Shown in pieces: positions 1 to 8,600 of a DNA stretch of 64,000 bases; position 1 is the stretch's first letter, and each line of letters begins with the position of its first letter. This stretch comes from Flavobacterium terrigena (lineage in GTDB: Bacteria > Bacteroidota > Bacteroidia > Flavobacteriales > Flavobacteriaceae). The notes below the pieces were generated by a model, which saw only the letters and a program-made list of their open reading frames with translations, searched no databases and was not told where the DNA came from. The stretch is from assembly GCF_900108955.1 (NCBI RefSeq), contig NZ_FNYA01000005.1, positions 186,001 to 250,000 of the forward strand, written 5' to 3'. The translations under genes were made by a program, and so were the position numbers.

Positions 1-839
1 ATTTAAACAAAAAGCTAAAACCTTTTGATGTAGATGCGAATGCGCAAGGCTATGAAAAAACACAATTAGCCGAAAGATTGCAGTTGCTAATTGCACAAAA
101 AGCTATCACTGAAAATGAATTACAAATTCAAAAAATCGATTTAAACCGACAAGAAACTTTATTTAAAAAAGGGGTAATCTCAGCTCAAGAAATCGAGAAA
201 CAACGTTTAATCTATCTTCAAGCTGAGAAGAATTACAAGAATTTATTGAGTTCAATTTCGCAAACCAAATCATCTATAAACGATTTAAAAAGAAACAATC
301 AAACCACACAAATTAACGAAAACAAAGAAAATACCAATTTAGAAACGAATGTGTTACAAGCTTTTTACCAACTAAAAAAAGCAATCAAAGATTGGGAATT
401 AAACTATGTTTTCCGTTCGTCGGATGAAGGAATTGTGACGTTTTTACAAATTTGGTCGGTAAACCAAAACATTGCTGCTGGAGAAAATATGTTTGCCATT
501 ATTCCAACAAATCAAAATGGTTTCGTAGGAAAATTAAAAGCAGCCGCTTTAAACTCAGGGAAAATTAAAGAAAATCAGCGTGTTAATATTCGTTTAGCCA
601 ATTATCCTGATAGAGAATTCGGAATCGTAAAAGGAAAAGTCAAAAGAATATCATTAACACCAGATAAAGATGGTAATTTACTAATGGATATTGCTTTGCC
701 AAAAGGATTAGAAACTTCGTATAAAAAGAAAATTCAATTTCAACAAGAAATGCGTGGTTCTGCAGATATTATTACAGAAGATTTACGACTAATTGAACGT
801 ATTTTTTATCAGTTTAGGAGCATGTATAAAGTGGAATAA
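1..839 (+). CDS. HlyD-family secretion adaptor (C-terminal part, partial at window edge)
   Basis: The reading frame is open from the first base, so the gene begins before the window; the first possible internal start (TTG at 78) is not the true start. The first ~115 residues are Lys/Gln/Glu-rich and look like the alpha-helical coiled-coil hairpin of a periplasmic adaptor. They are followed by a short lipoyl/beta-barrel part (around GENMFAIIPTNQ and NSGKIKENQRVNIRL) and a C-terminus ending in an Arg-rich membrane-proximal stretch. Proteins of this family link an inner-membrane ABC or MFS exporter to an outer-membrane channel; in Bacteroidota they often accompany peptidase-type ABC exporters of bacteriocin-like peptides. 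The transporter partner would lie upstream, outside the window. The family call is good; the substrate is unknown. Confidence 0.8.
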   Translation, partial: LNKKLKPFDVDANAQGYEKTQLAERLQLLIAQKAITENELQIQKIDLNRQETLFKKGVISAQEIEKQRLIYLQAEKNYKNLLSSISQTKSSINDLKRNNQTTQINENKENTNLETNVLQAFYQLKKAIKDWELNYVFRSSDEGIVTFLQIWSVNQNIAAGENMFAIIPTNQNGFVGKLKAAALNSGKIKENQRVNIRLANYPDREFGIVKGKVKRISLTPDKDGNLLMDIALPKGLETSYKKKIQFQQEMRGSADIITEDLRLIERIFYQFRSMYKVE

Positions 840-843
840 TTGA

Positions 844-925
844 AAACCTACATTTTCAAATAAAACTCTTTTGTCAGTTCGATATATTCTGGAGTGTATT
901 GATGACGCGCGGTTTCAATAACTAA
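844..925 (-). pseudogene. Detached copy of the trmN 3' end (direct repeat, copy 1)
   Basis: These 82 bases match 2037-2118 with only two differences (905/2098 and 920/2113, both transitions). Read on the minus strand the segment carries the last ~26 codons and stop codon (848-850) of the tRNA methyltransferase gene, whose intact copy lies at 2041-2784. There is no start and no remaining body of the gene, so this is a remnant. It lies 4 bases after the stop codon of the HlyD gene and 18 bases before the lipoprotein gene at 944, and it marks the left boundary of a 1193-bp repeat-bounded segment. Confidence 0.9.
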
Positions 926-943
926 AATAATAAGCAATAGAAA

Positions 944-2038
944 ATGAAAACTAATACTTTAATAATATTTTTACTCCTACTTTTTTCATCTTGTAACAAA
1001 AAAAGCAGTCAGATTATCATAGAAGGAAATATCCCTAATTTGCCAGATGGAAAGCTGTATTTATCGAAAGATAATTATATTAACAAAATTGACAGTATCG
1101 ATACTGAAAATGGGATATTTAATTTTAATTATAAAACTGATTCTGATGAGCCTATTTATATGGCTATACATCACATAGATAAGAATGGGGTTTTTAGAGC
1201 AATTAGCTTTCCAACTAAAGCAAAATATAACAATGGAAGCTATAATTCTCAATTTTTCTTATCTGATTCAATAATAATTATTAATGGTAAATTAATTGAT
1301 AATAGTCCTATTGGAATACTAAATGATTCAAAGACAAAATTCGTAAATAGTCCCGAAATTAAAGCTGGTTATCAAACTAATGCTTTATTCCATACTGATG
1401 GCGATTTGTTTGATAATATTAATAAAAACACATATAGCAAAGTATTGTTAAAAATAAAAAAGTATTCTAATTCCTTTCATTTGTTATACAGTATTAATGA
1501 ATATAGAAATAGTTTTACACCTATACAAGTTGATAACTTATTAAATAGTTTCAATGGAAAAATTACTAATAGTGATACTTTTTTGAAATTAAGAGATTAT
1601 AATAAAAAAAGGTTAGAGAATAAAGAAATAGTTTCACCTATTCTTACAAATCAAAAAGGAGAAAAAGAAAATGTTTTAGATAAAAAGTTCGATAAACATT
1701 TAGTGGTTTTTTGGGCTAGTTGGTGTGGACCTTGTAGACAAGAAATTCCAGCTTTAAAAAATATTTATAAAAAGCACAAAAATGAAGTTGATTTTGTTTC
1801 TGTATCAACAGATGAAAATGAAAGATTGTGGCAGAAAGCATTAGAAAAGGAAATGATGCCTTGGAAACAATTTATTCTAAGTGAAAAATCAAAAGAATAT
1901 GAAAAGAATGAAATATTTTTCCAATTAAGTAAATCAATTCCTTATACTTTACTTATCGATAAAGACATGAAAGTTATAAAATCACATGTTGGTTTAATGA
2001 CAGAAAACGGAATGGAGGAATTTATAAAAGTTAACTAA
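944..2038 (+). CDS. TlpA-like thioredoxin-fold lipoprotein with N-terminal DUF4369-like domain
   Basis: The 364-residue product starts with a lipoprotein signal peptide (lipobox LFSSC, Cys17). An N-terminal beta-rich domain (~25-120, I-E-G-x-I opening) resembles DUF4369. A middle linker leads to a C-terminal thioredoxin-like domain with the motif WASWCGPC (Cys261, Cys264) and a downstream cis-Pro (SIPYT). Such proteins are outer- or inner-membrane-anchored thiol:disulfide oxidoreductases that reduce or repair exported proteins. The gene is visibly richer in A/T than its neighbours. It is enclosed by two copies of the trmN 3' end, its stop codon touches the right repeat, and only 2 bases separate it from the convergent trmN stop. 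These features suggest acquisition as a cassette. Function is inferred from the motif only. Confidence 0.85.
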   Translation: MKTNTLIIFLLLLFSSCNKKSSQIIIEGNIPNLPDGKLYLSKDNYINKIDSIDTENGIFNFNYKTDSDEPIYMAIHHIDKNGVFRAISFPTKAKYNNGSYNSQFFLSDSIIIINGKLIDNSPIGILNDSKTKFVNSPEIKAGYQTNALFHTDGDLFDNINKNTYSKVLLKIKKYSNSFHLLYSINEYRNSFTPIQVDNLLNSFNGKITNSDTFLKLRDYNKKRLENKEIVSPILTNQKGEKENVLDKKFDKHLVVFWASWCGPCRQEIPALKNIYKKHKNEVDFVSVSTDENERLWQKALEKEMMPWKQFILSEKSKEYEKNEIFFQLSKSIPYTLLIDKDMKVIKSHVGLMTENGMEEFIKVN

Positions 2039-2118
2039 ACCTACATTTTCAAATAAAACTCTTTTGTCAGTTCGATATATTCTGGAGTGTATTGATGGCG
2101 CGCGGTTTCAATGACTAA
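2037..2118. repeat. Direct repeat copy 2 (3' end of intact trmN)
   Basis: This is the partner of 844-925, in the same orientation, 1193 bp apart and 80/82 identical. This copy is part of the complete methyltransferase gene and is therefore likely the original one. The last two bases of the tlpA-like stop codon are the first two bases of the repeat. Confidence 0.9.
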
Positions 2119-2784
2119 TTCATCAATAATTGGTGTTTGTTCGATACGAGTAAATGCCAATAAACTTCTTTTAATTTCTGTAGTTGGCGTACCTTTTACA
2201 CGAGTAATTTTCAAAGGATATAATAAAGATTGTTTCGCTAAAGCGATAAAATTTTCTTCTGCAGCATAAGGAATAATTACCGATAAGATTCCATTTTCAG
2301 ACAATAACAAATAAGCAGCTTCTACTAATTCGTCAAAAGGAAGTGCATCTGCAAAACGAGCTAAATCACGTTGTTCGCTTTCTGTTTTATAATCTTCAGA
2401 ATAAAATGGCGGATTGGAAACAATAACGTCATACTGTTCTAACATTTCAAACTCATTTGTTTCTTCGTCAATTTCTTGCAATTCTTCTACAAATTCATCT
2501 AAACCTGCGTGATAACAATACAATCTGTCGGCCCAAGGAGAATTTTCAAAATTATCTACACATTCTTCATACGCGTTTTCTTCAATTTCAATCGCATCAA
2601 TTTGTTCTGCATAGCTTCTTTGAGCTAACATAAGCGAAATTAAGCCTGTTCCAGCTCCAATATCAAGTATATTGTAAGGATTGTTAATTAAAGGTGTCCA
2701 AGCGCCTAATAAAACACCATCTGTTCCCACTTTCATGGCGGATTTTTCCTGATTTATAGAAAATTGTTTGAATGAAAAAGTCAT
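2041..2784 (-). CDS. trmN: tRNA1(Val) (adenine(37)-N6)-methyltransferase (YfiC/TrmN6 family)
   Basis: This 247-residue SAM-dependent methyltransferase modifies A37 of tRNA(Val) in the family's characterised members. The N-terminus FKQFSINQ...AMKVGTDGVLLGAW is the family signature. A SAM-binding motif I follows (ILDIGAGTGLISLML, ~40-55), and the catalytic motif IV is SNPPF (~126-130), typical of N6-adenine methyltransferases. An acidic stretch (EELQEIDEETNEFEMLEQ) between the two is longer than in enterobacterial proteins. The gene is last in the rpsP-rimM-trmN run, 11 bases after rimM. Its terminal 26 codons are duplicated at 844-925. Confidence 0.9.
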   Translation of the reverse strand: MTFSFKQFSINQEKSAMKVGTDGVLLGAWTPLINNPYNILDIGAGTGLISLMLAQRSYAEQIDAIEIEENAYEECVDNFENSPWADRLYCYHAGLDEFVEELQEIDEETNEFEMLEQYDVIVSNPPFYSEDYKTESEQRDLARFADALPFDELVEAAYLLLSENGILSVIIPYAAEENFIALAKQSLLYPLKITRVKGTPTTEIKRSLLAFTRIEQTPIIDELVIETARHQYTPEYIELTKEFYLKM

Positions 2785-2795
2785 TTAGAATAAGT

Positions 2796-3323
2796 TTACT
2801 CTAAATATAAATCGACTAAGCCAATTGGTGTATTTAAAACCAATTCTTTATCTTTTCTATTAACTTCAATAATAAAAGAATCAATCATTGGTACTAAAAC
2901 TTGTTTTTGACCTTTGAAAATTTCAAAAATAGGTTGTGCAGCATTATCCAAAATAGCATGAACGGTTCCGATATCACCTAAACGTTGATCGATAACTTTA
3001 AATCCAATAATTTCGTGAAAATAGAATTTGTTACCTTCCAATTTTGGTAACATGGTAAGAGGTAAATACACTTCTAAATTTTTCATGTTGTCGGCTTCTA
3101 GTTCCGTATCAACATCTTCAAATTTAACTCTAAGAAATTTATCTCTATGAATGGCAGATTTTTCAATAAAAAATGGAACCAGATTTTTATTGTATTCAAT
3201 AAAAACTGATTCCAAATTTTGATAAAGTTCAGGTTCGTCCGTATCTAAAAAGATAAGAACTTCTCCTTTGAAACTAAATTTTTTAGCGATTTTGCCTAAA
3301 TAGAAACATTCGTCTTTACGCAT
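2796..3323 (-). CDS. rimM: 16S rRNA processing protein RimM
   Basis: This is a 175-residue protein of the usual RimM length. The N-terminal beta-barrel starts with CFYLGKIAKKFSFKGEVLIFLDTD, and a PRC-barrel C-terminal half contains FYFHEIIGFKV and the closing LVPMIDSFIIEVN motif. RimM binds ribosomal protein S19 on the 30S subunit and assists 3'-domain maturation. It lies 12 bases after rpsP and 11 before trmN on the same strand, the common rpsP-rimM order. The ATG at 3323 gives the expected N-terminus. Confidence 0.95.
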   Translation of the reverse strand: MRKDECFYLGKIAKKFSFKGEVLIFLDTDEPELYQNLESVFIEYNKNLVPFFIEKSAIHRDKFLRVKFEDVDTELEADNMKNLEVYLPLTMLPKLEGNKFYFHEIIGFKVIDQRLGDIGTVHAILDNAAQPIFEIFKGQKQVLVPMIDSFIIEVNRKDKELVLNTPIGLVDLYLE

Positions 3324-3335
3324 AATCGCAGTATA

Positions 3336-3917
3336 TTAAGCTTCTTTTTCTTCGTTAGTTTCTTCAGCAGCAGGAGCTTCTGTAGTTTCTTCAGCAGCAG
3401 CTTCAACTACTTCTTCAGTTGCAACTTCTTCAGCAGCAGTTTCTTCAACTACTTCTTCTACTTTTGCAGCTTCAGCTTGTGCAGCCATACGCTTTTCGTT
3501 AGCCGCTTTTTCCGCTTTTAAAGCATTAGCTTTAGCAGTAGCATCAGCTTTGCTTAAACCGTCTTTTTTAGCAACAACTTTTCCAGCTTTTTCTTCTAAC
3601 CAAGTTGCTAATTTAGCATCAGCTTGTTCTTGAGTTAAAGCACCTTTTCTTACTCCACCATCTAAGTGATGTTTCAATAAAGCACCTTTGTAAGATAAAA
3701 TTGCTTTTACTGTATCAGTTGGTTGAGCACCATTGTGCAACCATTTTACTGCGCTATCTAAGTTTAATTCGATAGTTGCAGGGTTTGTGTTTGGATTGTA
3801 AGTACCGATTTTTTCTAAGTATTTACCATCTCTTTTTGAGCGTGCATCAGCAGCTACAACCCAGTAAAAAGGTTTTTGTTTTTTACCGTGTCTTTGTAAT
3901 CTAATTTTTACTGACAT
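3336..3917 (-). CDS. rpsP: 30S ribosomal protein S16 with long Ala/Glu-rich C-terminal extension
   Basis: The first ~85 residues (MSVKIRLQRHGKKQKPFYWVV...) are a canonical S16. The remaining ~110 residues form a tail that begins Lys/Ala-rich (DATAKANALKAEKAANEKRMAAQAE) and ends in Ala/Glu/Val/Thr repeats (EEVVEETAAEEVATEEVV). S16 in most bacteria is 80-100 residues; comparable tails are known in flavobacterial S16 but have no assigned role. The tail is low-complexity and highly acidic at its end, so it is probably disordered and projecting from the 30S body. It is the first gene of the rpsP-rimM-trmN unit, driven by the promoter at 3966-3994. Confidence 0.95.
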   Translation of the reverse strand: MSVKIRLQRHGKKQKPFYWVVAADARSKRDGKYLEKIGTYNPNTNPATIELNLDSAVKWLHNGAQPTDTVKAILSYKGALLKHHLDGGVRKGALTQEQADAKLATWLEEKAGKVVAKKDGLSKADATAKANALKAEKAANEKRMAAQAEAAKVEEVVEETAAEEVATEEVVEAAAEETTEAPAAEETNEEKEA

Positions 3918-3965
3918 AATCTTATGATTAAATTTGAGGTACTCGACCTCGGTTAATTAAGGGTG

Positions 3966-3994
3966 CAAAGATAAAAATAATTTCCGATTTGCAA
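3966..3994 (-). promoter_or_regulatory. Promoter of rpsP-rimM-trmN
   Basis: Read on the minus strand, a -33 TTG (3992-3994) is separated by 18 bases from a -7 TATCTTTG (3966-3973). This matches the Bacteroidota sigma-70 consensus TTG-N17-23-TAnnTTTG and lies ~50 bases before the rpsP ATG. The TTG is the first of three in-phase CAA/TTG units created by a 7-bp tandem repeat (CAATGTT, 3992-4005 plus a partial third copy). Confidence 0.7.
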
Positions 3995-4186
3995 TGTTCA
4001 ATGTTCAATTATTTTTAAATCAGCGTTTTGAAAGTAAATTGTTGCTTTTTTAAACATATAAGTCATATAAGCTTTTTCCTTTAAAAAAAAGACACATCGC
4101 TCATCAAAGTCCATTTAAGTTTGAAAATTGAACTTGATTTTTGGCATTGTTTTGATTTTCACCATTTACCTTTTGCCTTACACCTT
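3995..4186. other. Intergenic spacer between divergent rpsP and dipeptidase; low complexity with tandem repeats
   Basis: No reading frame or RNA gene is recognisable here. The spacer (about 315 bp between the two start codons) is AT-rich. Besides the two promoters it contains a 14-bp tandem repeat at 4168-4195 (unit ACCTTTTGCCTT plus two variable bases) and fragments of similar T/C-rich text (4155-4170). Such short degenerate repeats are typical filler of flavobacterial spacers. Confidence 0.5.
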
Positions 4187-4215
4187 TTGCCTTTAAAATT
4201 GATTTCGTATATTTG
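4187..4215 (+). promoter_or_regulatory. Promoter of the M20 dipeptidase gene
   Basis: TTG (4187-4189), 18 bases, TATATTTG (4208-4215), ending 19 bases before the ATG at 4235. The TTG sits inside the second unit of the 14-bp tandem repeat 4168-4195, and the first unit supplies an identical TTG 14 bases upstream. Confidence 0.65.
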
Positions 4216-4234
4216 AACTTTATAAAAAACAACC

Positions 4235-5629
4235 ATGGAAAATATAAAACAATACGTTCAGGAAAACAAAGAACGTTTCATTAAAGAATTAATTGAATTA
4301 CTGAAAATGCCTTCTGTTAGTGCCGATAGCGCATACGCACAAGACGTAATTAACACGGCAGAAGCGGTAAAAGCAAGTTTAGAAAAAGCGGGTTGCGATG
4401 TGGTAGAAATGTGTGAAACACCAGGTTATCCAATCGTTTACGGACATAAAATTATCGATCCAAGTTTACCAACAGTTTTGGTTTATGGTCATTATGACGT
4501 GCAACCAGCCGATCCAATTGAATTATGGGATTCTCCTCCATTTGAACCAGTTATCAAAACTACAGAAATTCATCCAGAAGGAGCGATTTTTGCTCGTGGC
4601 GCTTGTGATGACAAAGGTCAAATGTACATGCACGTGAAAGCTTTCGAATACATGATTGCAAATAACAATTTGCCTTGTAACGTGAAATTCATGATTGAAG
4701 GTGAAGAAGAAGTAGGTTCAAAAAGTTTAGGTTGGTTTGTAGAACGCAATCAAGAGAAATTATCTTGTGATGTAATTTTAATTTCAGATACAGGAATGAT
4801 TTCTAACACACAACCATCAATTACTACTGGTTTACGTGGTTTAAGTTACGTGGAAGTAGAAGTTACTGGTCCGAATAGAGATTTACATTCAGGTTTATAT
4901 GGTGGCGCTGTGGCGAATCCAATTAATATTTTAACGAAAATGATTGCTTCTTTACATGATGAAAACAATCACATTACCATTCCAGGTTTTTATGATGGTG
5001 TGGAAGAATTATCGTTAGAAGAAAGAGCCGAAATGGCAAAAAGACCGTATTCTGAAGATGATTACAAAAAAGCCTTAAACATTGCTGACACTTACGGTGA
5101 AGCAGGATATACTACAAATGAAAGAAACTCAATCCGTCCAACTTTAGACGTAAACGGAATTTGGGGTGGTTATACTGGCGAAGGTGCAAAAACAGTTATC
5201 GCAAGTAAAGCATTTGCAAAAATTTCTATGCGTTTAGTTCCGAATCAAGATTGGGAAAATATTACAGAATTATTCAAAAAGCACTTTGAAAGTATTGCTC
5301 CAAGTGCGGTTACGGTAAAAGTAACACCTCATCATGGCGGACAAGGTTATGTAACTCCAATTGACAGCATTGGTTATCAAGCGGCTTCAAAAGCGTATTC
5401 AGAGGCCTTTGGAAAAACACCAATTCCAGTTCGTTCTGGCGGAAGTATTCCGATTGTTGCGTTATTTGAGAAAGAATTAAAAAGCAAAACAATTATGATG
5501 GGATTTGGTTTAGATAGTGATGCGATTCACTCGCCAAACGAACATTATGGAATTTTTAATTATATGAAAGGAATTGAAACGATTCCGTTATTCTACAAGT
5601 ACTTTACAGAATTACACAAAAATCAATAA
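4235..5629 (+). CDS. M20-family dipeptidase / metallopeptidase
   Basis: The 464-residue cytoplasmic zinc peptidase has all M20 landmarks in order. These are the first metal site GHYDVQ (His86, Asp88), the bridging region GACDDKGQ (123-129), the catalytic/metal Glu cluster EGEEEVGS (155-162), a dimerisation-domain insert, and a C-terminal metal His in DAIHSPNE. The length and DVQPADP motif match the CNDP/PepV-like dipeptidases rather than the shorter ArgE/DapE group. It probably cleaves dipeptides for amino-acid recycling. It is monocistronic, with its own promoter and a bidirectional terminator shared with the convergent T9SS gene. Confidence 0.9.
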   Translation: MENIKQYVQENKERFIKELIELLKMPSVSADSAYAQDVINTAEAVKASLEKAGCDVVEMCETPGYPIVYGHKIIDPSLPTVLVYGHYDVQPADPIELWDSPPFEPVIKTTEIHPEGAIFARGACDDKGQMYMHVKAFEYMIANNNLPCNVKFMIEGEEEVGSKSLGWFVERNQEKLSCDVILISDTGMISNTQPSITTGLRGLSYVEVEVTGPNRDLHSGLYGGAVANPINILTKMIASLHDENNHITIPGFYDGVEELSLEERAEMAKRPYSEDDYKKALNIADTYGEAGYTTNERNSIRPTLDVNGIWGGYTGEGAKTVIASKAFAKISMRLVPNQDWENITELFKKHFESIAPSAVTVKVTPHHGGQGYVTPIDSIGYQAASKAYSEAFGKTPIPVRSGGSIPIVALFEKELKSKTIMMGFGLDSDAIHSPNEHYGIFNYMKGIETIPLFYKYFTELHKNQ

Positions 5630-5633
5630 ACAT

Positions 5634-5669
5634 AAAAAAAGGGTTCCAAAATTATTGGAACCCTTTTTC
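5634..5669. terminator. Bidirectional rho-independent terminator
   Basis: GGGTTCCAA (5641-5649) pairs perfectly with TTGGAACCC (5655-5663) around a 5-base loop. The stem is flanked by an A-run on the left and a T-run on the right, so it can stop both the dipeptidase transcript and the convergent gene at 5688. Confidence 0.9.
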
Positions 5670-5687
5670 ATTTCAATTAATTGAAGA

Positions 5688-8600
5688 TTACATGATTATT
5701 TTCTTCGTTACAACTTCACCATTTTCTAATTGAATTATTACAACTAAAGCTTGTTTTGAAGCAGTAATTTGATTGGTATTAAATTGTTTGTTATTGATTC
5801 CGTTTTTAGTAAAAATTACTTTTCCTAAAACATCATATACCTCAACACTTACAATAGCAGATTGATATGTTTGAATGGTTAATTCGTTATTTTTCACTAA
5901 TACATCAACTGTGTTTTTAGTCGCAACATCTTCTTTAACAGCTTTTTTGTAAATTAATTCGAATCTATCATTAAATGTTCCATCTTGCGAAATAAAGTAA
6001 TACGAACCTTCTTTTAAGTTATGAATCGCACGAGTGTAATTATCTTTTACAAATACATCATGATTAGCGAATATGCCATCAACTTGTTCGATGTTAATTT
6101 CGAAATTACTTGCTTCCGTAACTTTTAATCCCAATTTCACTACATCTTCATCAGAAAACGGCAAGCCTTTTCCTTGAATAACATATGCGTCATTATCAAT
6201 TAAATTATATAACATCGTTTTAGAAGTGTCTAGCATTTTACCATCAATTTTACTGTCAATTCCGTCAGTTGCATTGGTAGTATAACCTACTAAAATTTGA
6301 TTGTAGCTTTTCGTAGCATCATTTAAATTTAACCAAATTCTGTGTTTTTCTGTTTCTACATTTTCAGCAACCGCATTAGGATTTTTGAAAAATTGAGACG
6401 TTGTAACTGCATCTTCTCTTAACTCATTTTCGAAAGTAACTGTATATGCCACCGCTGATTGAACAAAGAAACCTTGCCCTACATTAATTTTATCATTCGG
6501 AATTGCGCCACCAGCTGCTGAAGCCGTTCCTCCTAAAGTCGTATAAGACGCATAATTATTAATTGGATAAATACCTCCACTAGCTGGAGCTGTATGAGTC
6601 CAGTAATAAAGTGTATTCAATTTTGGATTCGTAATTAATAATCGGTAGGCACTTATAGGAGAAGCATATGGATTTCCTAATAATTCATAACCTACACCAA
6701 CTGCATAAGTTAAGGTTCCGTTGTTTGGAACACCCGTAAATTGACCATTGTAAACTGCTGGTGTTAATGTCCAGTTATTGTTTACACGAATCATATACCC
6801 TTTTGCTGTTGCAAATGCTGTTGAACCTGGAGCTACAGAAGTATAAGCTGTAGCTGATGTCCCAGAATTAACCCTATTGTATGTATAAAAACGAGTCGCT
6901 AATGTGTTTGGCGAAAACGCTAATAAATTCTGATTAACAACTGGCGAAGCCCAAGCCGTATAATCGTTATGAATCATATTTGCAGAATTGCGTTTTACAA
7001 TAATATTTCCTGTATTCACAGCGTGTTTTGTATATTGAACTAAAGCCGCACCACTATTTATTGTTAATGAACCTGTACCGTTTACTGTTACATTTTCACC
7101 TACTCGTAAAGAATGTCCCGTAAGAAATGTAACCGCCGCACCTGTATTTACAGTTACCGAACAAGCATCTAAAGTTGCTGTTGAAGTATAATTTCCTGTA
7201 AAAACTACAGCGTCTTTAGAAGTTGGCGTTCCAGCTGGAGACCAAGCTGTTCCATTCCAAGTTTTAGTTGTAGCACCACATTGCCAGAATTTTCCTGTCC
7301 ACATTCCTCTTCCAAAAGTAGCTGCCAAAATGGTTTGATCTGCTGCCCTATAATCGAATGACAATACTTTGCAGTCTTTCATTCCTGTATTTGCTCTTCT
7401 CCAGTTTGGATTGGCTACATTAAAATCAACTGTGTACCAAACTCCTAATTCCGTACCAATAATTACTTCGTTAGTAGCATTAGGATTTTGAAGAATACAT
7501 TTTACTGGAATATTTGGTAAATTTCCTTCTTTATTTGACCAGTTTGCTCCTCCATCAGCTGAATAATAAATACTTGCTATACCATAATTATGCATCGTAA
7601 CAAACAAATCATTTTCAGAATTTCCATATTTAATATCTGAAATTGCGCCTGCAAAAGGAGTTGCGATAATTGTATATACTGGAGTACCAGAAGCAGTATC
7701 CATTCTAACTAATCTACCAGTTGACAATCCCACCATAATTCTATCAGGAGTATAAGGTGAAGTTTCAAAATAAGTTGGAATAGCATTAATTGCTGCATTA
7801 GTTAAAGTTGTGGAAACTGTTGCACCATCAGCTGGATTTATAGCATTTCTAAAAATTCTATACGTTCCACTTGAACTTCCGTTTGTATATAGAATGTTTA
7901 AATTACTATCTAAAGTACATTGATTCACAAAATCTCCATCGGTTGTATTATTTGATATATATACTGTTGCTGCACCTGCATAGGTACAATATACATATCT
8001 ATTATATACATAAGAAGCCACTATGTACTGTTGCTGTTTATCTATAAATTCCCAACATCCATCACCTCCATAAATTTCTGTACCAGCTCCTATCATTGCT
8101 GGATTAGTCATCAATTGTGAACCATTATCTTGTAAACCACCTAACATTTTGTTATTCGCAACTGATTGATCTATTGAACCTTTATAAACTTGAGTTACAT
8201 TATAATCTTTATTTCTTTCTCCAATCGCTGTTCCTGAATTATTACTATAATACACACCCCCATCGCAACCAAAAACAACTCGTGAAGTCTGAGTTGGGCA
8301 GAAAGCCATAACATGGTGATCAGAATGCACTCCATCTAAAGAATTTGCAGTTGCGTTTCCTGCAGCAGTTGGATTAATTGTCCAATCTGTTAACTGCGTC
8401 CACATTGCAGAATTAGCTCCAGTAAAAGCTGTGGTTGTTTTAAAAATTTCAATACCTCCAACATATACTTCATTATCATCTGATGGATTTAATCCAATCA
8501 TTAAATCATAAAAAGCTTGTTGTCTACAAAAATCGTTTGCTGCTGGCGGTTGAGCCCCTATACTTGTTGGCAAACTAACCGTTGTATCATCTGCCGCAAA

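Noticed and set aside
844..2118. Repeat-bounded tlpA segment considered as an IS element
   Set aside because: No transposase and no terminal inverted repeats; the flanking repeats are direct copies of a gene end.
8117..8311. Plus-strand frames inside the T9SS propeller gene (also 9415-9618)
   Set aside because: Complementary shadows of a clearly real gene, without start signals or family resemblance.
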